Under the pieces are notes generated by a model. It worked only from the letters and a program-made list of their open reading frames with translations. It made no database searches and was not told the origin of the DNA. Of a stretch of DNA of 64,000 nucleotides, positions 8,708-17,268 are shown piece after piece (position 1 is the first letter of the stretch; every line of letters starts with the position of its first letter). The position numbers and the translations under genes are program-made. Source of the stretch: Geitlerinema sp. BBD 1991-9 (GTDB taxonomy: Bacteria; Cyanobacteriota; Cyanobacteriia; Cyanobacteriales; Geitlerinemataceae); assembly GCA_001657325.1 (NCBI GenBank), contig LWRO01000017.1, forward strand, positions 1-64,000, in the 5' to 3' direction.

Positions 8708-10936
8708 ATGAACGACGACACTATGGGCGGCGGCATGATGGACGACACCATGGGCGGCGGTACGATGGACGATACCATGGGCGGCGGCATGATGGACGAC
8801 ACCATGGGCGGCGGTACGATGGACGATACCATGGGCGGCGGTACGATGGACGACACCATGGGCGGCGGTACGATGGACGACACCATGGGCGGCGGTACGA
8901 TGGACGACACCATGGGCGGCGGCACGATGGACGACGATATGTCTTCTGGTTCGGACACGGTCACCTTCTCCGTCACGAACTTTGTCGGAAGCAGTGCTGA
9001 AGCCACGGTTACCTTGACCGAAACCGCTGATGGCATCGAAGTCACGGTCGAAGCAACCAATCCCATGGAAGACCTGCGCGGTGTCTTCTTTAACATCGCT
9101 GACGACAGCCTCCTCGATAGCCTAGTCATTTCGGGAACCGACGTTACCGATTCAGTCGTCGGCCCAGCGGGTAGCGTCAACATGGTTAATGGCGATCCGT
9201 CGATCTCCCCACGAGCCTTCGATGTTGGCGTAGAAATCGGTACCCCCGGCCCCGCTCCAGACGAAATTCTCTCGACCACCTTCCTGATTTCTGGCCTGAC
9301 CTTAGATGATTTCGCCGACCAAGATTTCGGCGTGCGGACTCAAGACGGCAAACTCGCCGGAACTGCCCCTGACGACATCGGAGTACCCGGTGACGATACC
9401 ATGCCCGGTGGTGGCGGTGACGATACCATGCCCGGTGGTGGCGGTGATGATACCATGCCCGGTGGTGGCGGTGATGACACCATGCCCGGTGGTGGCGGTG
9501 ACGACGATGATAGTGACGACCTTGACAGCATCATCGGTACGTCCTTCGGCCAATTCTCTGAACCCGAGGATGCTAACGGTGCCGTCTTTGAAATTAGCGA
9601 CGACAACGGCGGTGTCGAAAACCGTTTTGAATGGGGTGTCCCCGTTTCCGATAGCTTCAGCAATATCGTCCAGTTCGACGGTAGCGACTTTGGCGCAGAA
9701 GTTGGCGAACAGTTTAAAATCGGTCAACTGTTCTATCGAAACGGCACCACCAACAGCAATTTCAACGGTGACTTCGGGTTTAGCCTCGAACTTGATATTG
9801 CAGGACTCGATAACGATCCCGAACCGTTCGAGTTTTCCTTCAACATCCTCAATACGCCGAATACTACGGGATCGCCCGTAGAAGACGGCGATCGATTGCG
9901 CTTCTCCACTGGAGGTTTAGCACCGCAGACGTTTGCCTTTAACGGTAAAACCTTCACGGTCGAACTCGACGGCTTTTCCACCGACGGCGGTGAAACCATC
10001 CAAGGAGGTTTCGACGCACCGGAAGAAAGCTTCCAAATTGCCAACCTCTACGGCAAGATTACCCAACTCAGCGACGATACAGCCGGATCGTTCGACCCGC
10101 TGCCCGGTGACGAGGTCGATGACATCAACGACGGCGGAGGGGTTTTTGTGGGAGGTGACGGCACTGGCGACGGTGCTGTAGCCGGTTCGGTCATCATCAC
10201 GTCTACAACCCAACTGACAGTCGTTTGGGGGATTACCACCTCTGCCGACATCGCCTTCGCAAACGGTGACTTTACCGACTTACCCGCCGAAGGTGGTGAA
10301 ACCGATCTCGACGACCTCGACGACAACGTCGTTTCAGGTAGCGATAACGACGACGACGTTTCTGGCACTGACGATAACGACGTTGTCGCTTCCAACGGTG
10401 GCAACGACGAAATCGACGGGGAAGGCGGCAACGACGTTATCGCTGCGGGTGACGGTGAAGACACCGTCATGGGTGGCGATGACAGCGATGTTATTAACGG
10501 CAACACCGATGACGACACGCTCATGGGTGGTGACGGTTCTGATGTCATTAACGGCGGTCAAGGTAACGACCAAATGATGGGTGAGGACGGCGATGACGTT
10601 CTCATCGGTGACATGGGAGCCGACCAAATGATGGGTGGTGACGGCGACGATGCCTTCATCTTCCGGGTTGAAACGTCCATGGAGACCACTTCGTCTCAAG
10701 AAGCCGACTGGATTCTCGACTTCCAAAGCGGCGACCGCATCGGTATCACCGCGTCGTTCAGTTCTAGTGTCGAGCTGATCGTCGAAGACGTAAACGCCGA
10801 CGGTGTCGATGACGTATCGATTCGCTTTGAGAGTAGCCTCTATCTCGGCGTCGTCCTAAATACAAGCGACACGAGTGCCGTTCAACAGGCAATCTTCGAC
10901 GTTCCCGACGCCGAATACTTGGTCGATATCGGTTAA
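8708..10936 (+). CDS. Repeat-rich RTX-type calcium-binding exoprotein
   Basis: 742 residues in four parts. (1) Residues 1-75: eight copies of a nonapeptide MDDTMGGG(T/M) encoded by near-identical 27-nt repeats. (2) About 78-215: a beta-rich domain (SDTVTFSVTNFVGSSAEATVTL). (3) Four GGGGDDTMP repeats at about 233-268, then a larger beta-rich domain to about 530. (4) RTX nonapeptides at about 550-650 (GGNDEIDGEGGNDVIAAGDG) and a C-terminal module similar to those of the two proteases (WILDFQSGDRIGITASF). It is highly acidic with no Sec signal, which suggests type I secretion and Ca2+-dependent folding. Start supported by GGAGG at 8694. The function is unknown; surface-layer, sheath or adhesin roles are plausible. 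Confidence 0.8.
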   Translation: MNDDTMGGGMMDDTMGGGTMDDTMGGGMMDDTMGGGTMDDTMGGGTMDDTMGGGTMDDTMGGGTMDDTMGGGTMDDDMSSGSDTVTFSVTNFVGSSAEATVTLTETADGIEVTVEATNPMEDLRGVFFNIADDSLLDSLVISGTDVTDSVVGPAGSVNMVNGDPSISPRAFDVGVEIGTPGPAPDEILSTTFLISGLTLDDFADQDFGVRTQDGKLAGTAPDDIGVPGDDTMPGGGGDDTMPGGGGDDTMPGGGGDDTMPGGGGDDDDSDDLDSIIGTSFGQFSEPEDANGAVFEISDDNGGVENRFEWGVPVSDSFSNIVQFDGSDFGAEVGEQFKIGQLFYRNGTTNSNFNGDFGFSLELDIAGLDNDPEPFEFSFNILNTPNTTGSPVEDGDRLRFSTGGLAPQTFAFNGKTFTVELDGFSTDGGETIQGGFDAPEESFQIANLYGKITQLSDDTAGSFDPLPGDEVDDINDGGGVFVGGDGTGDGAVAGSVIITSTTQLTVVWGITTSADIAFANGDFTDLPAEGGETDLDDLDDNVVSGSDNDDDVSGTDDNDVVASNGGNDEIDGEGGNDVIAAGDGEDTVMGGDDSDVINGNTDDDTLMGGDGSDVINGGQGNDQMMGEDGDDVLIGDMGADQMMGGDGDDAFIFRVETSMETTSSQEADWILDFQSGDRIGITASFSSSVELIVEDVNADGVDDVSIRFESSLYLGVVLNTSDTSAVQQAIFDVPDAEYLVDIG
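8717..8936 (+). repeat. 27-nt coding tandem repeats
   Basis: Eight near-identical 27-nt units (GACGACACCATGGGCGGCGG core) inside the 5' end of the RTX exoprotein gene. Unit-to-unit variation is mostly synonymous, which indicates recent expansion. Copy number is likely to vary between strains without changing the frame because 27 is divisible by three. Confidence 0.9.
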
Positions 10937-10985
10937 GGAATCTATCTGGCGCGGGGATTTTGACCTCGTGTCAGGCTGAATTCAG

Positions 10986-11022
10986 CAGCCCCTTTTGACA
11001 CAATAGTGAGGGGCTGTTTTTT
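10986..11022 (+). terminator. Rho-independent terminator of the RTX exoprotein gene
   Basis: Inverted repeat CAGCCCCT (10986-10993) and AGGGGCTG (11009-11016) followed by TTTTTT, about 50 nt after the stop codon at 10936. Confidence 0.85.
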
Positions 11023-11125
11023 CGTATCCACGTTCAATGGAAGAAAGACAAAAATTTTCGGTCGCTTTCCGAACAGCGATGTACGATGGCGATGATTTAT
11101 TAGCTCGATCGAGGAGGCGAAGAAA

Positions 11126-11614
11126 TTGATCGTGTCATGGCAGCGGGCGATCGCCCGGTTTGCGATCGGACTAGGATTAGGAGGAATCGGACTTTTAGGG
11201 GCCGCCCGAGCAGCTGAGGCGCACGGGGTCAGTATTGACTATCACAGCCAACTTGCCATCGAATTACAGGCGACGTTCGATTCTGGCGAACCGATGGCAA
11301 ACGCCCAAGTCACGATTTACGCTCCTGAAGACCCTGCCCGAGCTTGGAAAACTGGGACGACTGACGATTCGGGACAGTTTGTCTTTATTCCCGATGCCGA
11401 ACAGTCTGGCCAGTGGACGGTTAGCGTGCGTCAAGCCGGCCATGGGGATATCGTTCATATTGAAATAAACGAAGCGAGTAACGTCACGAGTGCTGCGAGT
11501 TCAGCAACGGCCAATGCCGATCGAGTGACTGTTACTCAGCGCGTGTTAGCTGTTGCTTCCGTCGTTTGGGGCTGTATTGGAACGGCTCTGTATTTCAGCC
11601 GTAAAACATCGTAG
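11126..11614 (+). CDS. NikL/CbiL-like auxiliary protein of an ECF nickel/cobalt transporter
   Basis: 162 residues with TTG start preceded by GAGGAGG; a GTG two codons later is an alternative. An N-terminal signal/anchor (residues 7-30, rich in Gly/Leu, ending ARAAEAHG), a carboxypeptidase-regulatory-like beta domain (about 40-115: MANAQVTIYAPEDP ... TGTTDDSGQFVFIPD) and a C-terminal membrane helix (VLAVASVVWGCIGTALYF). This layout is that of the small periplasmic component encoded with CbiM/NikM in ECF-type Ni/Co importers. The stop lies 7 nt before cbiM, so co-transcription and translational coupling are likely. The AEAHG segment supplies a histidine close to the cleavage site that might bind metal. 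Confidence 0.7.
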   Translation: MIVSWQRAIARFAIGLGLGGIGLLGAARAAEAHGVSIDYHSQLAIELQATFDSGEPMANAQVTIYAPEDPARAWKTGTTDDSGQFVFIPDAEQSGQWTVSVRQAGHGDIVHIEINEASNVTSAASSATANADRVTVTQRVLAVASVVWGCIGTALYFSRKTS

Positions 11615-11621
11615 GTCGTTT

Positions 11622-12263
11622 ATGCATATTGCCGACGGATTTCTGCCTGCTAAGGTCTGTATTGCTGGATATGCGGTGGCGGGTGCGGCAACGTGGTTCT
11701 CCCTCCGTCAGATCGATCGAAAAACTGACCCTCAAGAAAATCTCCCGAAAGCGGCGTTATTGACGGCTGCATTTTTCGTCGCGTCTTTAATTCACGTTCC
11801 CATTCCGCCTGCAAGCGTTCACCTCGTTCTCAACGGTTTACTCGGTGCAGTGTTAGGGTATTACGCTTTTCCCGCCATCTTGGTGGGCTTGTTTTTTCAA
11901 GTTGTCATGTTCCAACATGGAGGGATGAGTGTCTTGGGGGTTAATGCTGTGACGATCGGCATTCCCGCCCTCGTTGCTGCTTATGTTTTCCAATTACGCT
12001 ATATCTTCGGCCGAGACAATCGCCGAGGATTGGGGGTTTTCGGTTTTCTAGCTGGAGCGCTCGGAGTGGGTTTATCGGCATTAATCTTTTTCGCGCTCGT
12101 TGTCAGCAACGTTCCGGCCGAAGTCGATGCAGGTGCAGAACGCTCTGCGGTTTGGCTTCTGACACTTGCTCACCTCCCTCTCATGGCGATCGAAGGCCTT
12201 TTCACCTCCACTCTTGTCCTCTTCCTCCACCAAGTCAAACCCAACCTCCTCCAAGGCCGCTAA
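11622..12263 (+). CDS. cbiM: CbiM/NikM substrate-capture component of an ECF Ni2+/Co2+ transporter
   Basis: 213 residues from ATG 11622; an in-frame upstream start at 11553 is rejected because CbiM/NikM proteins begin with MHIADG, which positions the N-terminal amine and His2 as metal ligands. That sequence is present exactly (MHIADGFLP). About six to seven hydrophobic helices follow, with the conserved VPIPPASVHLVLNGLLGAVLG and FFQVVMFQHGGMSVLGVNA segments. It captures the metal ion in the membrane and works with CbiQ and an ATPase. Nickel and cobalt versions cannot be separated reliably by eye. Follows the NikL-like gene by 7 nt. Confidence 0.92.
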   Translation: MHIADGFLPAKVCIAGYAVAGAATWFSLRQIDRKTDPQENLPKAALLTAAFFVASLIHVPIPPASVHLVLNGLLGAVLGYYAFPAILVGLFFQVVMFQHGGMSVLGVNAVTIGIPALVAAYVFQLRYIFGRDNRRGLGVFGFLAGALGVGLSALIFFALVVSNVPAEVDAGAERSAVWLLTLAHLPLMAIEGLFTSTLVLFLHQVKPNLLQGR

Positions 12264-12290
12264 CCTCCCCCTAAAACCTAAAAACTGACT

Positions 12291-12422
12291 TCACTGTTCA
12301 CTGCTCACTGTCCACGACTCACTGTTCACTGCTCACTGCTCACTGCTCACTGTTGTCGACTCACTGTTCACTGCTCACTGTCCACGACTCACTGTTCACT
12401 GCTCACTGCTCACTGCTCACTG
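12291..12422. repeat. Heptad repeat array between cbiM and cbiQ
   Basis: Tandem TCACTGT/TCACTGC heptads organised as alternating 28- and 42-nt blocks separated by CCACGAC or TGTCGAC; the 70-nt pair of blocks is present twice. The last heptad ends at 12422, three bases before the ATG of cbiQ, so the array occupies the normal ribosome-binding position. Confidence 0.9.
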
Positions 12423-12425
12423 TAA

Positions 12426-13196
12426 ATGCGGTACAGCTTAGACGAGTATGCGAGATTAAACTCACCCCTGCACCGTTGGGAACCGCGATGTAAATTTGTG
12501 GGATTGATGGTGTTAATTTTTGCATTCTCTGCAATTGAGGACTTGCGACTGTTGCCCGTGATGTTGGGCCTCACTGCCGTGTTGTATAAGTTATCCCGTC
12601 TACCCAAGTCGTATTTATTCGATCGATTGCACTATCCGGGGTACTTTCTACTCGGAGTCGTGGTTCTGCTACCTTTCATGTCTGGAGAAACGGTGTTACT
12701 CCATATCGGTTGGCTGTCGCTGCGCTGGGAAGGGTTGCTCGCAACGATCGAAATCGCATTACGGTTTTTATGTATCGTGACGGTGAGTTTGGTGTTGTTC
12801 GGTACCAGTCCTATCGTCACGACGTTACGAGCGATGCAGGCTCTGGGCGTGCCGTCGTTGATTGTGGATATGATGCTGCTGTTCTACCGCTATTTATACG
12901 AAACGCTCGATCGACTGCAAATCGTGCAAAGAGCGATGTGCCTGCGGGGGTTCGACGCGCGGCGGTTCAGTTGGCGCAATCTCAAAATCTTAGCTTCTTT
13001 AGCTGGAACGCTCCTCGTGAACAGCTACGAACAGTCGGAACAAGTCTATCGGGCGATGCGTTTGCGGGGATACGGACGCTCTACGAGTCGATCGATCCAA
13101 ACACCAATTCAAAAAAACGATGCGATCGCTTTAGGGGGATTTCTCGCGTTGTCGATCGGTTTGACGATCGCTCAAATGCTACTTTCAACCCGTTGA
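12426..13196 (+). CDS. cbiQ: CbiQ/NikQ transmembrane (T) component of an ECF transporter
   Basis: 256 residues. The N-terminus (SLDEYARLNSPLHRWEPRCKF) fits the usual CbiQ start, and hydrophobic helices span about residues 25-120 and 230-252. The two cytoplasmic coupling helices that contact the ATPases carry the family motifs near residues 170-205 (RAMCLRGFDAR and YRAMRLRGYGR, both ARG-type). It transmits ATP hydrolysis to CbiM. No ATPase gene (CbiO/NikO) follows; the next gene is convergent. The energising subunit must be encoded elsewhere or shared. Translation starts immediately after a heptad array without a recognisable Shine-Dalgarno sequence. Confidence 0.9.
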   Translation: MRYSLDEYARLNSPLHRWEPRCKFVGLMVLIFAFSAIEDLRLLPVMLGLTAVLYKLSRLPKSYLFDRLHYPGYFLLGVVVLLPFMSGETVLLHIGWLSLRWEGLLATIEIALRFLCIVTVSLVLFGTSPIVTTLRAMQALGVPSLIVDMMLLFYRYLYETLDRLQIVQRAMCLRGFDARRFSWRNLKILASLAGTLLVNSYEQSEQVYRAMRLRGYGRSTSRSIQTPIQKNDAIALGGFLALSIGLTIAQMLLSTR

Positions 13197-13206
13197 ACGG
13201 GACACC

Positions 13207-13869
13207 TCAAAAATCCTCCAGTAACGGCTGCAATCGACTGAGCATTGGATCGGATCGATCGACATCCTCGTCTGCAAGCGATGTCGTTTCGCGAGTGTCG
13301 TTGCTCTCGACTTTATCCTCTACATCATCAGTAGGACTCGATCGAGTCATCTCTGCTAATTCGTTCACTCGCGTCTCAATTTCATCTAAACGCTGGGTGG
13401 TGGTTTTAAAAACGTGCTGTTTGAGTGTGTCTAGCTCCTGTTGCAGTTGCGATACGCGCTCGACGAGAGCTTCGGACACCTCGGCGGTTTCCGATCGGTC
13501 TGGGTCCGGTGGTTCGTCGGGTTCGGGGGCGAAAAACTGCTGTAGTGCTTCTTTTGCCAATTCGCTAAAGCTGTCGTAATCGCCTTGCTTTAACGTTTGT
13601 TCGACACGATCGAATAGCGCCCGATCGCCCTCTTCAGTAGCGAACGTTACGTTTGTATTGGGTTCAGTCGTGTCTGACTCAGATATATCTGGCTCAGTTG
13701 TGTCTGACTCGGGGGCGAAAAACTGCTGTAGTGATGATTTTGCTAATTCACTAAAGGTGTTGTAGTCGCTTTGTTTCAACGTTTGTTCGACACGATCGAG
13801 TAACGCCCGATCCCCTTCGTCAGAGGTGAACGTGACCGTTTTATTCGTTCGTTTTGCCTGGGCTGCCAT
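13207..13869 (-). CDS. Duplicated-domain protein linked to a ParM-like actin (possible ParR-type adaptor)
   Basis: 220 residues. Two copies of a 45-residue unit are visible at about 11-56 and 73-118, each of the form VTF(T/A)(S/T)(D/E)EGDRAL(L/F)DRVEQTLKQ.DY..FSELAK..LQQFFAPE. The unit starts with a beta strand and has two helices, the layout of ribbon-helix-helix DNA-binding subunits, although I do not recognise a named family. A heptad-like coiled coil follows (about 128-175, VERVSQLQQELDTLKQ) and then an acidic tail. It lies 51 nt downstream of a ParM/StbA-like gene, the position of ParR in plasmid partition operons. The pairing suggests a filament adaptor; function is inferred from context. 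Confidence 0.5.
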   Translation of the reverse strand: MAAQAKRTNKTVTFTSDEGDRALLDRVEQTLKQSDYNTFSELAKSSLQQFFAPESDTTEPDISESDTTEPNTNVTFATEEGDRALFDRVEQTLKQGDYDSFSELAKEALQQFFAPEPDEPPDPDRSETAEVSEALVERVSQLQQELDTLKQHVFKTTTQRLDEIETRVNELAEMTRSSPTDDVEDKVESNDTRETTSLADEDVDRSDPMLSRLQPLLEDF

Positions 13870-13920
13870 GATTGTAGAAGAACGATCGACGATAGCTTAA
13901 TTCTGTACGATTATCTTGAG

Positions 13921-14973
13921 CTAGAGCAAGCGTGCAGACCGGCGACGTTGAGTTTCGCCGTAGAGGAACTGACCGAGGGCGTTGGCTTGGCGAGACGGTA
14001 CAGTGAGATGGGCCTTCAAGCGAGCCGCTTCGAGGAGTGGTTGCAAGTCCGACCAGAAAAACGCACCACCGCCGCCAGTGACGATGGCATCCGTCGCGCG
14101 TTCCGGCAACCAAGCCATCAAGCGATCGGAGAGTTCGCGAGCGAAACTTTTCCGCAAACTGGGCAAAATTTCATCGAGATCTGTCGGGTGCTTAGCTCCG
14201 AGGGGACGGTAAAATCGATCGCCTTCCGATCGATTGACGGCTTCGATGAGAGATAAAGACTGGCTGTCAGCCCCTTGAATTTGCGCGGCAACTTGCTCGT
14301 AAAATTGGTTCATGGCAAACGGCTCGCTTTTCGAGGCACCGCGAGCGAACCGAAATCGATCGACCATGAGAAAGTCAGTTGTTTGATGGCCGATATCGAC
14401 AATCGCAACCGCTCGATCGGCAAAACGGGGGGGACTGTCCGAGCGATCTTGGACTTCACACCAAATCAAGCTGCCGTATCCCTCGGGAATGACCCAAACG
14501 CAATCGATCTCGATCGAAAGAGACGTCCCACGATAGTTCACCAAGTGAGGCGATCTCAGTAAACTCACAACGTGTTCTTTATCGCGCTCGAACGGCTCTT
14601 GAGACAAGTACGGCAAACCCAAAACCACTGCAATACGACCGGACAGGTTGAAGTGTCCGACCCCAGCCAACACTCTAACCAATGCATCTTCGACTTTCGA
14701 TCGACCGATACCCAAATCCGCTCCGAAATCTGCCGCCAACTGACCGAGAGCGTACCCCGACCCCTGATATTCGAGCCAAATATCGAACAGCGGATCGGTC
14801 GATAGCGCCTCAAACGCACCTCGACGCACCTGTTCGACACTCAAGCGAGCGACGTTAGCCGGAATCAAAACCACGTTTTCCGGGTCTCGATCGATACAGG
14901 CTTTAGTGGACGTGCGCCCCAAGTCAACACTTAAAATTAGATCGGGAACGGGAGAAGGCTGCTTGTCGCTCAT
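13921..14973 (-). CDS. ParM/StbA-like actin-family ATPase
   Basis: 350 residues. Actin-fold nucleotide motifs are present: phosphate-1 loop LILSVDLGRTSTKACI (about 12-27), phosphate-2 AVAIVDIGHQTTDFLMVD (about 188-205) and adenosine motif AIVTGGGGAFFW (about 294-306). This is the signature of plasmid-type segregation actins (ParM, Alp) found on many cyanobacterial chromosomes. It probably forms dynamic filaments that move DNA or another cargo. The adjacent downstream gene on the same strand could encode its adaptor. I saw no clear iteron/parC cluster in the 330 bp upstream. Confidence 0.8.
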   Translation of the reverse strand: MSDKQPSPVPDLILSVDLGRTSTKACIDRDPENVVLIPANVARLSVEQVRRGAFEALSTDPLFDIWLEYQGSGYALGQLAADFGADLGIGRSKVEDALVRVLAGVGHFNLSGRIAVVLGLPYLSQEPFERDKEHVVSLLRSPHLVNYRGTSLSIEIDCVWVIPEGYGSLIWCEVQDRSDSPPRFADRAVAIVDIGHQTTDFLMVDRFRFARGASKSEPFAMNQFYEQVAAQIQGADSQSLSLIEAVNRSEGDRFYRPLGAKHPTDLDEILPSLRKSFARELSDRLMAWLPERATDAIVTGGGGAFFWSDLQPLLEAARLKAHLTVPSRQANALGQFLYGETQRRRSARLL

Positions 14974-15304
14974 CTCAACTTACCTAAAGTGCTATTGATG
15001 CGAAACGTAAGGCCCATCAGTCTCTCATCGATTCCAGCGTGGGGACGAGACTGCAATCGAACCCACACAAAACGAGAAGACAATACCCATTTCTAGGGGA
15101 ATCTTAACCCGAAACGGCCGAATGGCTTCTCGATCGAGATTGAAGTAATTTTTAGATCCGCGAAACGATCGAACGACTTCCCAGCAGATCCGCTCCCCGA
15201 GGGGATGACAGCACTCGATCGAAAAATATGTTACATTTGGTTAAGATTATGAACAAACAGATCTAAATAAAAATAATCGTTGCCAAAATCGGAGCCTGCC
15301 ACAT
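14974..15304. other. Divergent intergenic region between parM-like gene and ftsH
   Basis: 331 bp that must hold promoters for both directions. AT-rich DNA at 15225-15290 (TTACATTTGGTTAAGATTATG and AAATAAAAATAATCG) is the likely ftsH promoter zone. No tandem iterons of parC type are evident. Confidence 0.4.
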
Positions 15305-17191
15305 ATGAAATTTTCTTGGAGAGTTGCGTTACTCTGGGCGTTACCTATCCTAGTCATCGGATTTTTCCTCTGGCAAGGTGCGTTCTCTTCCTCCGCGATG
15401 ACGGGCGGAAGTAACGCAGCGGCAACGCGCATGAGCTACGGTCGCTTCCTCGACTACCTCAACGCCGGCCGCGTCACCAGCGTCGATCTGTACGAAGGCG
15501 GACGCACAGCCATCGTCGAAGCCGTCGATCTCGATCTCGACAACCGCATCCAGCGCTTGCGCGTCGATTTACCCGCCAACGACCCTCAACTGATTGCCAA
15601 ACTTCGAGAATCCAACATCAACCTCGACACCCACCCCCCACGCAACGACGGGGCGATCTGGGGACTGCTGGGGAATTTGGTGTTTCCCGTCCTGCTGATC
15701 GCTGGATTGTTCTTTCTCTTCCGTCGATCGAGTAACGCACCGGGCGGTCCGGGACAGGCGATGAACTTCGGTAAATCCCGCGCTCGTTTCCAAATGGAAG
15801 CGAAAACCGGTGTTCTCTTCGACGATGTTGCCGGGGTTGACGAAGCCAAAGAAGAACTCCAAGAAGTCGTCACGTTTTTGAAAAAGCCGGAACGCTTTAC
15901 CGCCGTGGGCGCTCGCATCCCCAAAGGCGTGTTGCTTGTCGGACAACCGGGAACCGGGAAAACCCTGTTAGCCAAAGCCATCGCAGGAGAAGCAGGCGTT
16001 CCCTTTTTCAGTATCTCCGGTTCAGAATTCGTCGAAATGTTTGTCGGAGTCGGTGCGTCTCGCGTGCGCGACTTGTTTAAGAAAGCCAAAGAAAACGCCC
16101 CCTGTATCATCTTCATCGATGAAATCGACGCAGTCGGTCGTCAACGGGGTGCTGGCATCGGGGGCGGAAACGACGAACGGGAGCAAACCCTCAACCAACT
16201 CCTCACTGAAATGGACGGTTTCGAGGGGAATACGGGTATTATCATCATCGCCGCCACGAACCGCCCCGACGTTCTCGACTCGGCACTGTTACGCCCCGGT
16301 CGTTTCGATCGACAAATCACGGTAGACGCGCCCGACATCAAAGGTCGTCTCTCGATTCTAGAAGTCCACGCCCGCAACAAAAAGCTAGCCCCTGAAGTTT
16401 CGCTCGATGCAATCGCCCGTCGTACCCCTGGTTTTACAGGTGCGGATTTGGCAAACTTGCTCAACGAAGCTGCGATTCTCACAGCACGGCGGCGTAAAGA
16501 AGCGATTACGATGCCTGAAATCGACGATGCCGTCGATCGTGTCGTGGCTGGGATGGAAGGAACGCCCCTCGTCGATAGCAAGAGCAAACGCCTGATCGGA
16601 TATCACGAAGTCGGTCACGCTATTGTCGGAACACTGCTCAAAGATCACGACCCCGTTCAAAAAGTCACCTTGATTCCGCGCGGACAAGCCCGAGGTTTGA
16701 CCTGGTTCGTCCCGTCTGAAGATCAAGCTCTGATTTCCCGCGCTCAAATTCGCGCTCGGATTACCGGGGCGTTAGGTGGACGCGCGGCGGAAGAAGTGAT
16801 TTTCGGGGATGCAGAAGTGACGACCGGTGCCGGAAACGACTTGCAGCAAGTCACCGGAATGGCTCGTCAGATGGTCACGCGCTTTGGGATGTCCGATTTA
16901 GGACCGCTCTCGTTGGAAAGCCAGTCTGGTGAAGTGTTCTTGGGTCGTGATTTAATGACACGCTCAGAATACTCCGAAGAAATTGCGGCCCGTATCGATG
17001 CCCAAGTGCATACGATCGTCGAGCAATGCTACAAAGATGCGTGTCAGATGGTTCGCGATAACCGTGTAGCTGTCGATCGACTGGTCGATCTGTTAATTGA
17101 AAAAGAAACTATTGACGGTGAAGAGTTTCGCCAAATCCTCTCCGAATACACGCAAGTTCCTGAAAAAGAGCGGTATGCTTCGATGTCGTAG
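15305..17191 (+). CDS. ftsH: ATP-dependent zinc metalloprotease FtsH
   Basis: 628 residues, a normal length. N-terminal membrane helix (about 6-26), lumenal/periplasmic domain, second membrane helix (about 118-138, [15 protein letters not shown]), AAA+ domain with Walker A GQPGTGKT (about 213), Walker [14 protein letters not shown], second region of homology [20 protein letters not shown], and M41 protease domain with zinc motif HEVGH (about 434). FtsH hexamers extract and degrade damaged membrane proteins; in cyanobacteria some paralogues repair photosystem II and others are essential. I cannot say which of the four usual paralogues this is. A strong terminator follows. Confidence 0.97.
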   Translation: MKFSWRVALLWALPILVIGFFLWQGAFSSSAMTGGSNAAATRMSYGRFLDYLNAGRVTSVDLYEGGRTAIVEAVDLDLDNRIQRLRVDLPANDPQLIAKLRESNINLDTHPPRNDGAIWGLLGNLVFPVLLIAGLFFLFRRSSNAPGGPGQAMNFGKSRARFQMEAKTGVLFDDVAGVDEAKEELQEVVTFLKKPERFTAVGARIPKGVLLVGQPGTGKTLLAKAIAGEAGVPFFSISGSEFVEMFVGVGASRVRDLFKKAKENAPCIIFIDEIDAVGRQRGAGIGGGNDEREQTLNQLLTEMDGFEGNTGIIIIAATNRPDVLDSALLRPGRFDRQITVDAPDIKGRLSILEVHARNKKLAPEVSLDAIARRTPGFTGADLANLLNEAAILTARRRKEAITMPEIDDAVDRVVAGMEGTPLVDSKSKRLIGYHEVGHAIVGTLLKDHDPVQKVTLIPRGQARGLTWFVPSEDQALISRAQIRARITGALGGRAAEEVIFGDAEVTTGAGNDLQQVTGMARQMVTRFGMSDLGPLSLESQSGEVFLGRDLMTRSEYSEEIAARIDAQVHTIVEQCYKDACQMVRDNRVAVDRLVDLLIEKETIDGEEFRQILSEYTQVPEKERYASMS

Positions 17192-17218
17192 CAAACGCTC
17201 GATCGAGTTTTAACCGAC

Positions 17219-17248
17219 AAGCCCGGTTTTTTTCAAACCGGGCTTTTT
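17219..17248. terminator. Bidirectional terminator between ftsH and cryptochrome gene
   Basis: AAGCCCGGTTT and AAACCGGGCTT form a near-perfect hairpin followed by TTTTT on the plus strand; A residues before it make it usable from the minus strand too. It lies between two convergent genes. Confidence 0.9.
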
Positions 17249-17268
17249 AGGGCGTAATTCGATCCGAA

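Noticed and set aside
8717-8936. Possible CRISPR or regulatory tandem repeat
   Set aside because: Repeats are in-frame 27-nt coding units of the RTX exoprotein with no spacers.
8683-9279. Antisense ORF with SSIVPPPMV repeats
   Set aside because: It is the antisense shadow of the 27-nt repeats in the RTX exoprotein gene.
14974-15304. parC-like iteron centromere for the ParM-like gene
   Set aside because: No regular direct repeats were seen; only AT-rich promoter-like DNA.
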